From: an uncultured Collinsella sp.
GTDB taxonomy: Bacteria; Actinomycetota; Coriobacteriia; Coriobacteriales; Coriobacteriaceae
NCBI GenBank assembly: GCA_900543605.1
Contig: UQSK01000051.1
Span: forward strand, 1-13,342
Direction of reading: 5' to 3'
DNA length: 13,342 nucleotides
Under the pieces are notes generated by a model. That model saw only the letters and a program-made list of their open reading frames with translations, was not told the DNA's origin and ran no database searches. This document shows, one piece after another, positions 1-5,936 of this stretch. The position numbers were made by a program, and so were the translations under genes. The stretch's first letter is position 1. Each line of letters opens with the position of its first letter.

Positions 1-50
1 GATCTACACCTATTAAGTCGTCGGCAGCGTCAGATGTGTATAAGAGACAG
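1..50 (+). other. Illumina Nextera i5 adapter, index and mosaic end (synthetic, not genomic)
   Basis: Bases 1-9 match the end of the P5 primer (GATCTACAC), 10-17 are an 8-base index CTATTAAG (from memory, the Nextera XT index S518), 18-31 are the Nextera read-1 sequence TCGTCGGCAGCGTC, and 32-50 are the 19-bp Tn5 mosaic end AGATGTGTATAAGAGACAG. Translation across it adds the spurious residues MYKRQ to the kinase fragment. Genomic sequence starts at 51. Confidence 0.98.
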
Positions 51-497
51 GTCGAGGAGGCACTGCGCCACGTAAATCCGGCCGTGCGCGAGCACGACCT
101 TAAGGTGGTGGCGTGCGATGAGCCGGCACTCGTCAACGTCGACGCGCGCCTGATGGTGCAGCTGGTGGTCAATCTGGTGAACAACGCCATCACCTATACG
201 CCCGCAGGCTCGCATATCATGATTTCGATTAGCGTCGACGATGGACGCGTGGCGTGCTCGGTGGCCGATGATGGTCCGGGCATCGCACCCGAAGATCGCG
301 AGCGGGTCTTTGAGTCGTTCTACACCGCCAACCACGGTCTTGCCGACAGCCATCGCAGCGTGGGCCTGGGTCTTTCGCTCTGCCGTTCCATTGCGTTGGC
401 GCATGGCGGTAGCATAGAGGTTGCCGCGGCGGACCCGCACGGCTCGGTCTTTACGATTGAGCTTCCCGCCGCCGACGTTTCGTTTGATAAGGAGTAG
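51..497 (+). CDS. kdpD: KdpD-type sensor histidine kinase, C-terminal fragment (5' truncated)
   Basis: This is the last 148 residues of a histidine kinase, comprising only the HATPase_c ATP-binding domain. The N box (LVVNLVNNAITYTPAG), G1 box (DDGPGI), F box (VFESFYTAN) and G2 box (VGLGLSLCRSI) appear in the usual order, followed by a short tail. The dimerisation/phosphohistidine domain, any membrane segments and the Kdp sensor domain lie outside the window. Assignment to KdpD rests mainly on the next gene, which is a close KdpE match, and on the fit of this domain to the KdpD C-terminus. In that role it would autophosphorylate and pass phosphate to KdpE to control the KdpFABC potassium pump. 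The first five residues read in this frame upstream of 51 are adapter-encoded, so there is no genuine start codon. An unrelated kinase paired with a KdpE-like regulator remains possible. Confidence 0.85.
   Translation, partial: VEEALRHVNPAVREHDLKVVACDEPALVNVDARLMVQLVVNLVNNAITYTPAGSHIMISISVDDGRVACSVADDGPGIAPEDRERVFESFYTANHGLADSHRSVGLGLSLCRSIALAHGGSIEVAAADPHGSVFTIELPAADVSFDKE
489..494 (+). promoter_or_regulatory. Shine-Dalgarno site for kdpE, inside the end of kdpD
   Basis: AAGGAG lies in the last codons of the kinase gene and immediately precedes its TAG (495-497). It is 7 nt before a GTG at 502. It fixes the kdpE start as GTG 502 rather than the upstream in-frame ATG at 421, and it implies translational coupling of the two genes. 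Confidence 0.8.
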
Positions 498-501
498 CGC
501 T

Positions 502-1215
502 GTGCCGAACTCTGCCGTAAAACCGCTCATCTTGGTCGTTGAGGACGACCCCGCCGTTCGCAATCTTATCGTCGCTGCGCTCGAGGCGCACGGCTTGCGC
601 CATATGGCCGTGGAGACCGCCCATGCCGCCATCGCCGCCGCCTCATCGCAGGCACCGAGTATCGTGCTGCTCGATCTGGGCCTGCCCGATATGGATGGTG
701 TCAAGGTGGTGGAGTCGGTGCGCGCATGGTCGGGTATGCCGATTATTGTGGTTTCGGCGCGCAGCGAGGATGCGGACAAGATTCGCGCGCTCGATGCCGG
801 CGCCGACGACTACCTGACCAAGCCGTTTTCGGTCGAGGAGCTGCTCGCGCGCATTCGCACGACGCTCAGGCGCCTTTCGTATGCGCAGATTGGCATGGGT
901 GCGTCCGAGGGCTCGTTCGATACCGGTGAGCTGCATATCGATTTTGATGCCGGCATCGCCACGATGGATGGCGAGGAGTTGCATCTGACGCCGATCGAGT
1001 ACAAGCTCCTGTGCCTGTTGGCGCATAACGCCGACAAGGTGCTGACGCACCAGTTTATCCTGCACGAGATTTGGGGCACGGCAACCAAGAGCGACCTGGC
1101 GAGCCTGCGTGTCTTTATGGGCACGCTGCGCAAGAAGATCGAGTCCGACCCCGCGCATCCGCGCTATATCCAAACGCACGTGGGTATCGGTTACCGACTG
1201 GTCACCCAAGGCTAG
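502..1215 (+). CDS. kdpE: KdpE-type response regulator (OmpR/PhoB class)
   Basis: The product is a 237-residue DNA-binding response regulator, the usual length for KdpE. The receiver domain (about residues 8-120) has the acidic pocket E14/D15/D16, phosphoacceptor D58 in LLDLGLPD, switch residue S85 in VVSARSE and K107 in DDYLTKPF. The C-terminal winged helix (about 140-235) contains HLTPIEYKLL and ends GIGYRL. The runs SARSE-x-DKI-ALDAGADDYL and HLTPIE are close to E. coli KdpE as I recall it. Phosphorylated by its kinase, it would activate kdpFABC, which is not in this window and may lie upstream. The GTG start is chosen for the ribosome site at 489-494 and a 4-nt gap from the kinase stop. 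The gene runs convergently into rlmKL and is followed by a nested hairpin at 1240-1306. Confidence 0.92.
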   Translation: MPNSAVKPLILVVEDDPAVRNLIVAALEAHGLRHMAVETAHAAIAAASSQAPSIVLLDLGLPDMDGVKVVESVRAWSGMPIIVVSARSEDADKIRALDAGADDYLTKPFSVEELLARIRTTLRRLSYAQIGMGASEGSFDTGELHIDFDAGIATMDGEELHLTPIEYKLLCLLAHNADKVLTHQFILHEIWGTATKSDLASLRVFMGTLRKKIESDPAHPRYIQTHVGIGYRLVTQG

Positions 1216-1239
1216 ATCGCCAACCAGCATCCCACTATG

Positions 1240-1306
1240 AGTTGCGGTGAAATAGTTCCTGTTTGGGCCTTTACCAGGCTTTTTTAGGAACTATTCCACC
1301 GCAACT
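1240..1306. repeat. Long inverted repeat between convergent kdpE and rlmKL
   Basis: The arms at 1240-1260 and 1286-1306 pair over 21 bp with one mismatch (left AGTTGCGGTGAAATAGTTCC, right ending CTATTCCACCGCAACT). The loop is 25 nt. The element starts 24 nt after the kdpE stop and ends 3 nt from the rlmKL stop. Its length and intergenic position suggest a dispersed REP/MITE-like element rather than a simple terminator; copy number elsewhere is unknown. Confidence 0.8.
1266..1285 (+). terminator. Probable intrinsic terminator of kdpE, nested in the loop of the larger repeat
   Basis: GCCT (1267-1270) pairs with AGGC (1276-1279) around a TTACC loop, with a possible extra G-T pair, and is followed by six T residues (1280-1285). 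The stem is short, so this is moderate evidence only. It reads in the kdpE direction; no U-tract is present for rlmKL. Confidence 0.5.
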
Positions 1307-1309
1307 TTG

Positions 1310-3868
1310 TTATTTGCCCTTGGGCTTGCTGGCGTAGAACTTCTTCTTTTTGGGCTTGCCTGCGCAGGCGGGCTTGCCGTCGCCGCGCGGTCCTCGGTCG
1401 CCGGCCTGCGCGTGCGCGGGCGCTGCTGCACGAGGCTTGCGCGCCTCGGGGTTGCGCAGCTCCTCGGTTCGCTCGGCAATCTCCTCGGCGCTAAAACCGA
1501 CCTCGGCCATGGCGTCCTCGATGGGCAGTCGGCGCACGATACAGCAATGATGCACCTTCTGGTTGCGTGCGAAATCCTCGGGGATGGTCTGCGCCGTAAT
1601 GTCCTCCAGCACGACGCCCGCGCGTGCGAGCTTGCGCGTCTCGGGGCGAAAGCCGCGCAGGTTGCAGCTAAAGATGGCATGTCCGCCCTGTGCGAGCAGG
1701 CGAGATACGCCGGCCAAAAGCTCAACATGGTCGCGCTGGACATCCCAGGTGCGGCGGCCCATCTTGGACGAGTTCGAAAACGTGGGCGGGTCGACAAAAA
1801 TCAGGTCCCAGCGGTTGCGCGTCTGGCGCTGGTCACGAATCCAGGCGAGCACGTCATCGCGCACAAAGTGATGCTGCGGGCCAACAAAGCCGTTCTGGCG
1901 CATGTTGCGCTCGGCCCAGTCCAGGTAGGTGTTGGAAAGGTCGACCGTCACGGTCTCCTCGACGCCGCCGTCTGCCGCATAGCAGGTGACGGTGCCGGTG
2001 TAGGCGAACAGGTTGAGGAAGCGGCGTGCCTGTTTGGCGTGCTCGCGCACCAGGTTGCGGGTGACGCGGTGGTCCAGGAAGATGCCCACATCCAGATAGT
2101 CGTCAAAGTTGACGGCAAAGGTAAGGCCGCCCTCTTCGATGAGCGGCAGGCGACGGCGCGCGATGTTGGCACGCTCGCCCGATCCGCCCTTGCCGGCACC
2201 CTGCTTGCCGTACTGCGAGCCGCCGCGCGAACGCATGCGGGCCTTGGCGTGCACATGCTCGGCGGGAACATCTAGGATGCGCGGCGCGATGGCCAAGATG
2301 TCGAGCATGCGGGCCTGGGCCAGCGTGGGATCGATGGTCTTGGGCGCGGCGTATTCGGCGATGACGAGCCAGCGTCCCGGCGTCTGCGGGCAGCCTTCGT
2401 ACAGGTCAATGGCGGCGGAGTAGTCGGGCAGGTCGGCATCGTAGACGCGGTAGCAGCTCACGCCCTCGCGCTTTGCCCACTTGCGACGCAGGCGGGCGTT
2501 CTTGCGCAGGCGGTTGGCGAACTGCTCGGACTCGGGGATGAGCACGGGCAGCGGCTTGCCGTCGCCCAGGTCGAGCGTGGCGGCAGGTTCGGGCATGGGA
2601 GTGTCGGCGGCTTCGTCTTGAGCGTCTGCGGTCTGCTGTTCGGCATCTGCGCTGGTCGCAGCTTCGAATGCCGCGGTGGCGTGGTCGAGCGAGGGCCAGA
2701 CCTCAATAGCCGCCTCCTCGTTATTGGGCATGACGGCGATGGAGCGCGCAGGCTCGGCATGGAGCGCGCGGGCCATAAGGCCATCGCGGGCGAGCGTGGC
2801 GACCGGCGCGGCGGTAAGCTCGGGCGCGCGGCGCAGCTCGCCGACCAGCGTCATGGCGTCGTGCATGAGCGAAAGCGGGGTCTCGGTGGTGTCTGCGACT
2901 ACGGCGGCGCCGGCGACAGCGCCTGCATGGTCCAGCACGGTGGCTGGTTTGGCAGCGCAGAAGTCGACGAAACGCTTGTAGCCGGCGCACTTGATCATAC
3001 GCTCGGCAGTCTTGCGGGCGGCGGGGTCGATGTCTACGGCCACGATGCGCGCCTGGCGCTCGCGCGCCGTCGCCTCGCGCTCGCGCGCCTCGGCAAGCAG
3101 TTGTTCCCATAGGTCGGCATCATGCAGCTGCCAGCCCTCAAAACCCCAGTGCTTGCGTGCGGCACCCGGGGCGCGGTCGGTCAGGATATTCACAGCCTCC
3201 AGCAGCAGACCGCCGCCGGCGCACGAGGCATCGATCAGCGTGGGCAGGGCTTCATTCTCGTAATCATCGGCCGTCAGCTCGCGCTCGCACAGTGCGGTCC
3301 AGCCGACCTGCGCCAGCACCAGAGCGGCGTAGTCGGGGCGCAGCACGTGCGCGCCCTCGCCGGCACGGGTCGCCGCGGGCGGCAGGCGCTTGAACAGCGG
3401 GTCGCCCGAAAGGTCCAGGCTAATGCTCGCACGGCGCTGGCGCAACGAAAGCAGTAGGTGAACATCGGGGTCGGCGGCATCGACGTCGGCGCGACGGCCC
3501 GTGGTCTCGGCCAGGCGGTCGCACAATGCGTCCTTGGCGCGCAGAGCCGAGAAGCGCGTGTTGCGCAGCTGCTCGGTCACGCCGCGGGCGGTAATGGCGA
3601 TGGTGGCGCCGGGGCGGACGATGCTCTCCCAGGCGATGTCGTAAACGCCATCGTACAGCTCATCGGCATTCTGCGCCTCAAAGCGCCCGAGCACCACGAA
3701 CACGCGGCTCGCCAGGCGCGACCACAGACAGGCGCGGTAGCCTTCTTCGAGCTCGCCCTCAAACGTGGCGCGGCCCTTCAGCCGGCGAACATGCGAAAGC
3801 CCGAGGCGTTTAAGCTCATCGGCGAGTGCGGACTCAAAGCCTTCGGGGCAGCTTGCGTAAAATTCCAT
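1310..3868 (-). CDS. rlmKL: Bifunctional 23S rRNA methyltransferase RlmKL, with a degenerate RlmL half
   Basis: The product is 852 residues, against about 702 for E. coli RlmL/K. In order: a THUMP-type N-terminus (about 1-160, with WSRLASR and LDLSGD as in E. coli), the RlmL-like Rossmann domain (about 200-390), an acidic Ala-rich linker (about 396-435), the RlmK N-terminal part (FANRLRKN, CYRVYDADLPDY), and the RlmK Rossmann domain with NLFAYTGT (619-626), VDLSNTYLDWAERN (642-655) and FVDPPTFSNS (691-700). RlmK makes m7G2069 and RlmL makes m2G2445 in 23S rRNA (E. coli numbering). The RlmK motifs are intact. In the RlmL half, the expected DPMCGSGT reads DASCAGGG (213-220) and NPPYGE reads ADTTET (325-330), so that activity is doubtful. 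A basic tail rich in Lys, Pro and Ala (about 805-852) is extra. The ATG at 3868 has GAGAGGT upstream. Confidence 0.9.
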   Translation of the reverse strand: MEFYASCPEGFESALADELKRLGLSHVRRLKGRATFEGELEEGYRACLWSRLASRVFVVLGRFEAQNADELYDGVYDIAWESIVRPGATIAITARGVTEQLRNTRFSALRAKDALCDRLAETTGRRADVDAADPDVHLLLSLRQRRASISLDLSGDPLFKRLPPAATRAGEGAHVLRPDYAALVLAQVGWTALCERELTADDYENEALPTLIDASCAGGGLLLEAVNILTDRAPGAARKHWGFEGWQLHDADLWEQLLAEAREREATARERQARIVAVDIDPAARKTAERMIKCAGYKRFVDFCAAKPATVLDHAGAVAGAAVVADTTETPLSLMHDAMTLVGELRRAPELTAAPVATLARDGLMARALHAEPARSIAVMPNNEEAAIEVWPSLDHATAAFEAATSADAEQQTADAQDEAADTPMPEPAATLDLGDGKPLPVLIPESEQFANRLRKNARLRRKWAKREGVSCYRVYDADLPDYSAAIDLYEGCPQTPGRWLVIAEYAAPKTIDPTLAQARMLDILAIAPRILDVPAEHVHAKARMRSRGGSQYGKQGAGKGGSGERANIARRRLPLIEEGGLTFAVNFDDYLDVGIFLDHRVTRNLVREHAKQARRFLNLFAYTGTVTCYAADGGVEETVTVDLSNTYLDWAERNMRQNGFVGPQHHFVRDDVLAWIRDQRQTRNRWDLIFVDPPTFSNSSKMGRRTWDVQRDHVELLAGVSRLLAQGGHAIFSCNLRGFRPETRKLARAGVVLEDITAQTIPEDFARNQKVHHCCIVRRLPIEDAMAEVGFSAEEIAERTEELRNPEARKPRAAAPAHAQAGDRGPRGDGKPACAGKPKKKKFYASKPKGK

Positions 3869-3943
3869 GGGTGACCTCTCTGGTTGCGTCGCTCCATTAT
3901 ATGATGGATGCTTCGTTTGCCCTTATCCTCGAAAGGAACCCAT
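3869..3943. promoter_or_regulatory. Divergent promoter region between rlmKL and the HAD gene
   Basis: These 75 bp must drive transcription in both directions. On the minus strand a perfect TATAAT occurs at 3896-3901, about 28 nt before the rlmKL ATG, without a convincing -35. On the plus strand TATGAT (3900-3905) is a candidate -10 for the HAD gene. These are consensus matches only; no start site is proven. Confidence 0.4.
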
Positions 3944-4771
3944 ATGATTGATGCGTGTCCCGAACCCGCTGTGCTCTTTTTTGACGTGGACGGCACGCTG
4001 ACGTCGTTCGATCCCGACAACATGACCGACAAGGACTTTTCGGCGGTTCGCCCCTCGCAGGCGGTCGTCGAGGCGGTTCATCGTCTGCGCGATGCGGGAC
4101 ACAAGGCGTTTATCTGCACGGGTCGCCCCCTGTGGCTCATCGCCGATAGCTTGCGTGCGCTCGACCCCGCGGGCGTCGTTGCCATGGCGGGCGCCACGCT
4201 CGAGGTCGAGGGCCGCGTGGTGTATGAGGACTGCTTTGACGAAGACATTGTTGAGGAGCTTGCACGCCGTATGGCCGCGGCAGGGATTGAAGCCTTTTTC
4301 GAGACCAACGTGGCTACTTTTGCCCTGGAACCCGCGGGTGTTGAGCAGTCGTCTCTGATCGGCACTTCTGTGGTGCACAGCACCGAGGAAATGCGCGTCG
4401 ACGGCCGTCTGCGCGTGGGCAAGGTAGGCATCGTCGCGAGCGACCTGGCTCGCGTAGCCAATGATGATGGCTTTATCGATCGCGAGTTTGAGCTGTGCAA
4501 CACCGGTGGTCAGAATCGCGAGCTGAGCCCCAAGGGCATCGACAAGGGCGTGGGCGTGGCGCGAGCGCTGGAATACCTGGGTCGCACCGGCAACGCACGC
4601 ACCTTTGGCTTCGGCGATTCGGGTAACGACCTGGGCATGCTCGCTGCGGTCGAGACGGCTGTCGCCATGGGCAACGCCATGCCTGAGGTCAAGGCGGTCG
4701 CCGACTACGTGACCGACGATGTCGCACACGACGGCACCGTCACAGCGATGCAGCATTTCGGCCTCATCTAA
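3944..4771 (+). CDS. HAD-superfamily hydrolase, Cof-type (subclass IIB) phosphatase
   Basis: The product is a 275-residue cytoplasmic phosphatase of the HAD superfamily. All four motifs are present: motif I DVDGT (14-18) with nucleophile D14 and acid/base D16, motif II TGR (59-61), a motif III lysine in SPKGIDKG (K197 or K201), and motif IV GFGDSGND (222-229). The stretch between motifs II and III is the C2 cap that marks the Cof/IIB group. Members remove phosphate from sugar phosphates or cofactors such as pyridoxal phosphate or flavin mononucleotide, and sequence does not tell which. The ATG at 3944 is chosen over one at 3908 because AAAGGA sits 6 nt upstream and the DVDGT motif then falls at the usual distance. 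It is divergent from rlmKL. The aldolase gene lies 193 bp downstream on the same strand; they may be separate units. Confidence 0.9.
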   Translation: MIDACPEPAVLFFDVDGTLTSFDPDNMTDKDFSAVRPSQAVVEAVHRLRDAGHKAFICTGRPLWLIADSLRALDPAGVVAMAGATLEVEGRVVYEDCFDEDIVEELARRMAAAGIEAFFETNVATFALEPAGVEQSSLIGTSVVHSTEEMRVDGRLRVGKVGIVASDLARVANDDGFIDREFELCNTGGQNRELSPKGIDKGVGVARALEYLGRTGNARTFGFGDSGNDLGMLAAVETAVAMGNAMPEVKAVADYVTDDVAHDGTVTAMQHFGLI

Positions 4772-4964
4772 TGAATCCCGCGTTCTGACGTTTGCTCAAA
4801 CTGCGACTCTTTGCTTTTGCATGCTCAATCGATTTATCAATCCAAACACTGAGGTGTTTATACCGTTCGCCGAGAAGATAAAAACCCGCAGCTCACGCCT
4901 TGATAAACATAGGTAAAGTGTTTAGCAGCTTACCGGCCGTGTGCAAACGAAAGGAATCAGGCAG
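4772..4964 (+). other. Intergenic gap with no recognisable gene
   Basis: These 193 bp between two same-strand genes are more A+T-rich than the surroundings. The only structure I see is a small hairpin, AAACAC (4844-4849) with GTGTTT (4854-4859), and no U-tract follows it. TTGATA at 4900-4905 could be a -35 for the downstream gene, but no matching -10 is clear. Confidence 0.4.
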
Positions 4965-5669
4965 ATGGCAATCAAGGTGTTCGCTGACGGTGCAAACCTC
5001 GAGGGCATGCTCGACATGTACGAGAACGGCAACGTTCAGGGTTTCACGACCAACCCGTCCCTTATGAAGAAGGGCGGCGTGACGGATTACCGCGCGTTTG
5101 CCAAGGAGGTCCTGTCCCACATCACCGATGTGTCCGTGTCGTTTGAGGTCTTTGCCGACGACGCCGAGACCATGGAGGTCGAGGCCCGCGAGATCGCTAC
5201 CTGGGCCGAGAACGTCTACGTCAAGATTCCGTGCGTGACCACCAAGGGCGAGTCCACCGCCAAGCTGGTGCGCAAGCTTTCGGCCGACGGCATCAAGGTC
5301 AACGTCACCACCATCTTTACGCCTACGCAGGTCGATGAGATGGTCGAGGCCGTTGACGCCGAGACGCCGTCCATCATCTCGCTTTTTGCCGGTCGTATCG
5401 CCGATACCGGCGTCGATCCCATTCCGTTTATGACGGAGTCGGTCGAGAAAGCCGCCGCCAAGCCCAACTGCGAGGTCCTGTGGGCTTCTACGCGCGAGCT
5501 CATCAACATTTACCAGGCGGAAGGATGCGGTTGCCAGATCATCACGGTGCCCAACAGCATCCTGGCCAAGCGCAAGAACATCGGCCGCGACCCGTACGAG
5601 GTCTCGCTCGATACCGTGCGCGGTTTTGCCAAGGATATCGCGGCGCTCGGTTTCCATATCCTGCCGTAG
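4965..5669 (+). CDS. Short transaldolase / fructose-6-phosphate aldolase family enzyme
   Basis: The product is a 234-residue (beta/alpha)8 class I aldolase of the TalC/FSA group, slightly longer than FsaA (about 220). Visible family residues are D8 in FADGAN, N30 in FTTNPS and the Schiff-base lysine K87 in VYVKIP. F141 in LFAGRI is the position that is Tyr131 in E. coli FsaA and Phe178 in TalB. A phenylalanine there points to transaldolase (dihydroxyacetone transfer between sugar phosphates) rather than fructose-6-phosphate cleavage, though this is inferred by analogy. The enzyme would be cytoplasmic, in the non-oxidative pentose phosphate branch. The ATG at 4965 is chosen because AAAGGA lies at 4950-4955 and the protein then begins just before its first beta strand. 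A terminator hairpin follows at 5819-5853, beyond an inverted repeat. Confidence 0.9.
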   Translation: MAIKVFADGANLEGMLDMYENGNVQGFTTNPSLMKKGGVTDYRAFAKEVLSHITDVSVSFEVFADDAETMEVEAREIATWAENVYVKIPCVTTKGESTAKLVRKLSADGIKVNVTTIFTPTQVDEMVEAVDAETPSIISLFAGRIADTGVDPIPFMTESVEKAAAKPNCEVLWASTRELINIYQAEGCGCQIITVPNSILAKRKNIGRDPYEVSLDTVRGFAKDIAALGFHILP

Positions 5670-5699
5670 CGCGAACACCGACTGTACCGTGGGCTGTTC

Positions 5700-5771
5700 G
5701 CCCCGGCCTTTCCTTTCCCTATCGCTCACGCGCTCCGCGAGGGTCGCGCCAGGCAAAGGAAAGGCCGGGGC
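5700..5771. repeat. Inverted repeat with 17-bp perfect arms after the transaldolase gene
   Basis: The arm at 5700-5716 (GCCCCGGCCTTTCCTTT) pairs exactly with 5755-5771 (AAAGGAAAGGCCGGGGC), separated by 38 nt. No T-run follows on either strand, so it is not a standard intrinsic terminator. It sits 30 nt after the transaldolase stop in the convergent gap with tex. I take it as a dispersed palindromic element or an RNA-stabilising hairpin. Confidence 0.75.
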
Positions 5772-5818
5772 TGCCGACACGAGCTTGCCAGTAGGTTCTG
5801 AGCTGAATAAGACTTGGC

Positions 5819-5853
5819 TGGTGCTGCCTCTTTGATGGGGCGGCACCATTTTT
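5819..5853 (+). terminator. Intrinsic terminator downstream of the transaldolase gene
   Basis: TGGTGCTGCC (5819-5828) pairs with GGCGGCACCA (5839-5848), ten pairs including one G-T, around a 10-nt loop, and is followed directly by TTTTT (5849-5853). It reads in the plus direction, about 150 nt after the stop codon, and protects the convergent tex gene from read-through. Confidence 0.75.
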
Positions 5854-5936
5854 GTTGCGGTATTTGCAGGTTGCTCCCATTGGGTGAGAAAAACTTGCAA
5901 GTTCGACGATGGGCAGCGGTGGTTCGTCCTTTGCTG

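Noticed and set aside
1307..2275. A 322-residue open frame opposite rlmKL
   Set aside because: Complementary to the well-conserved RlmK domain; no recognisable domain of its own.
4893..5900. A 335-residue open frame opposite the transaldolase gene
   Set aside because: The plus strand encodes an unmistakable aldolase with a good ribosome site; the antisense frame crosses both downstream hairpins.
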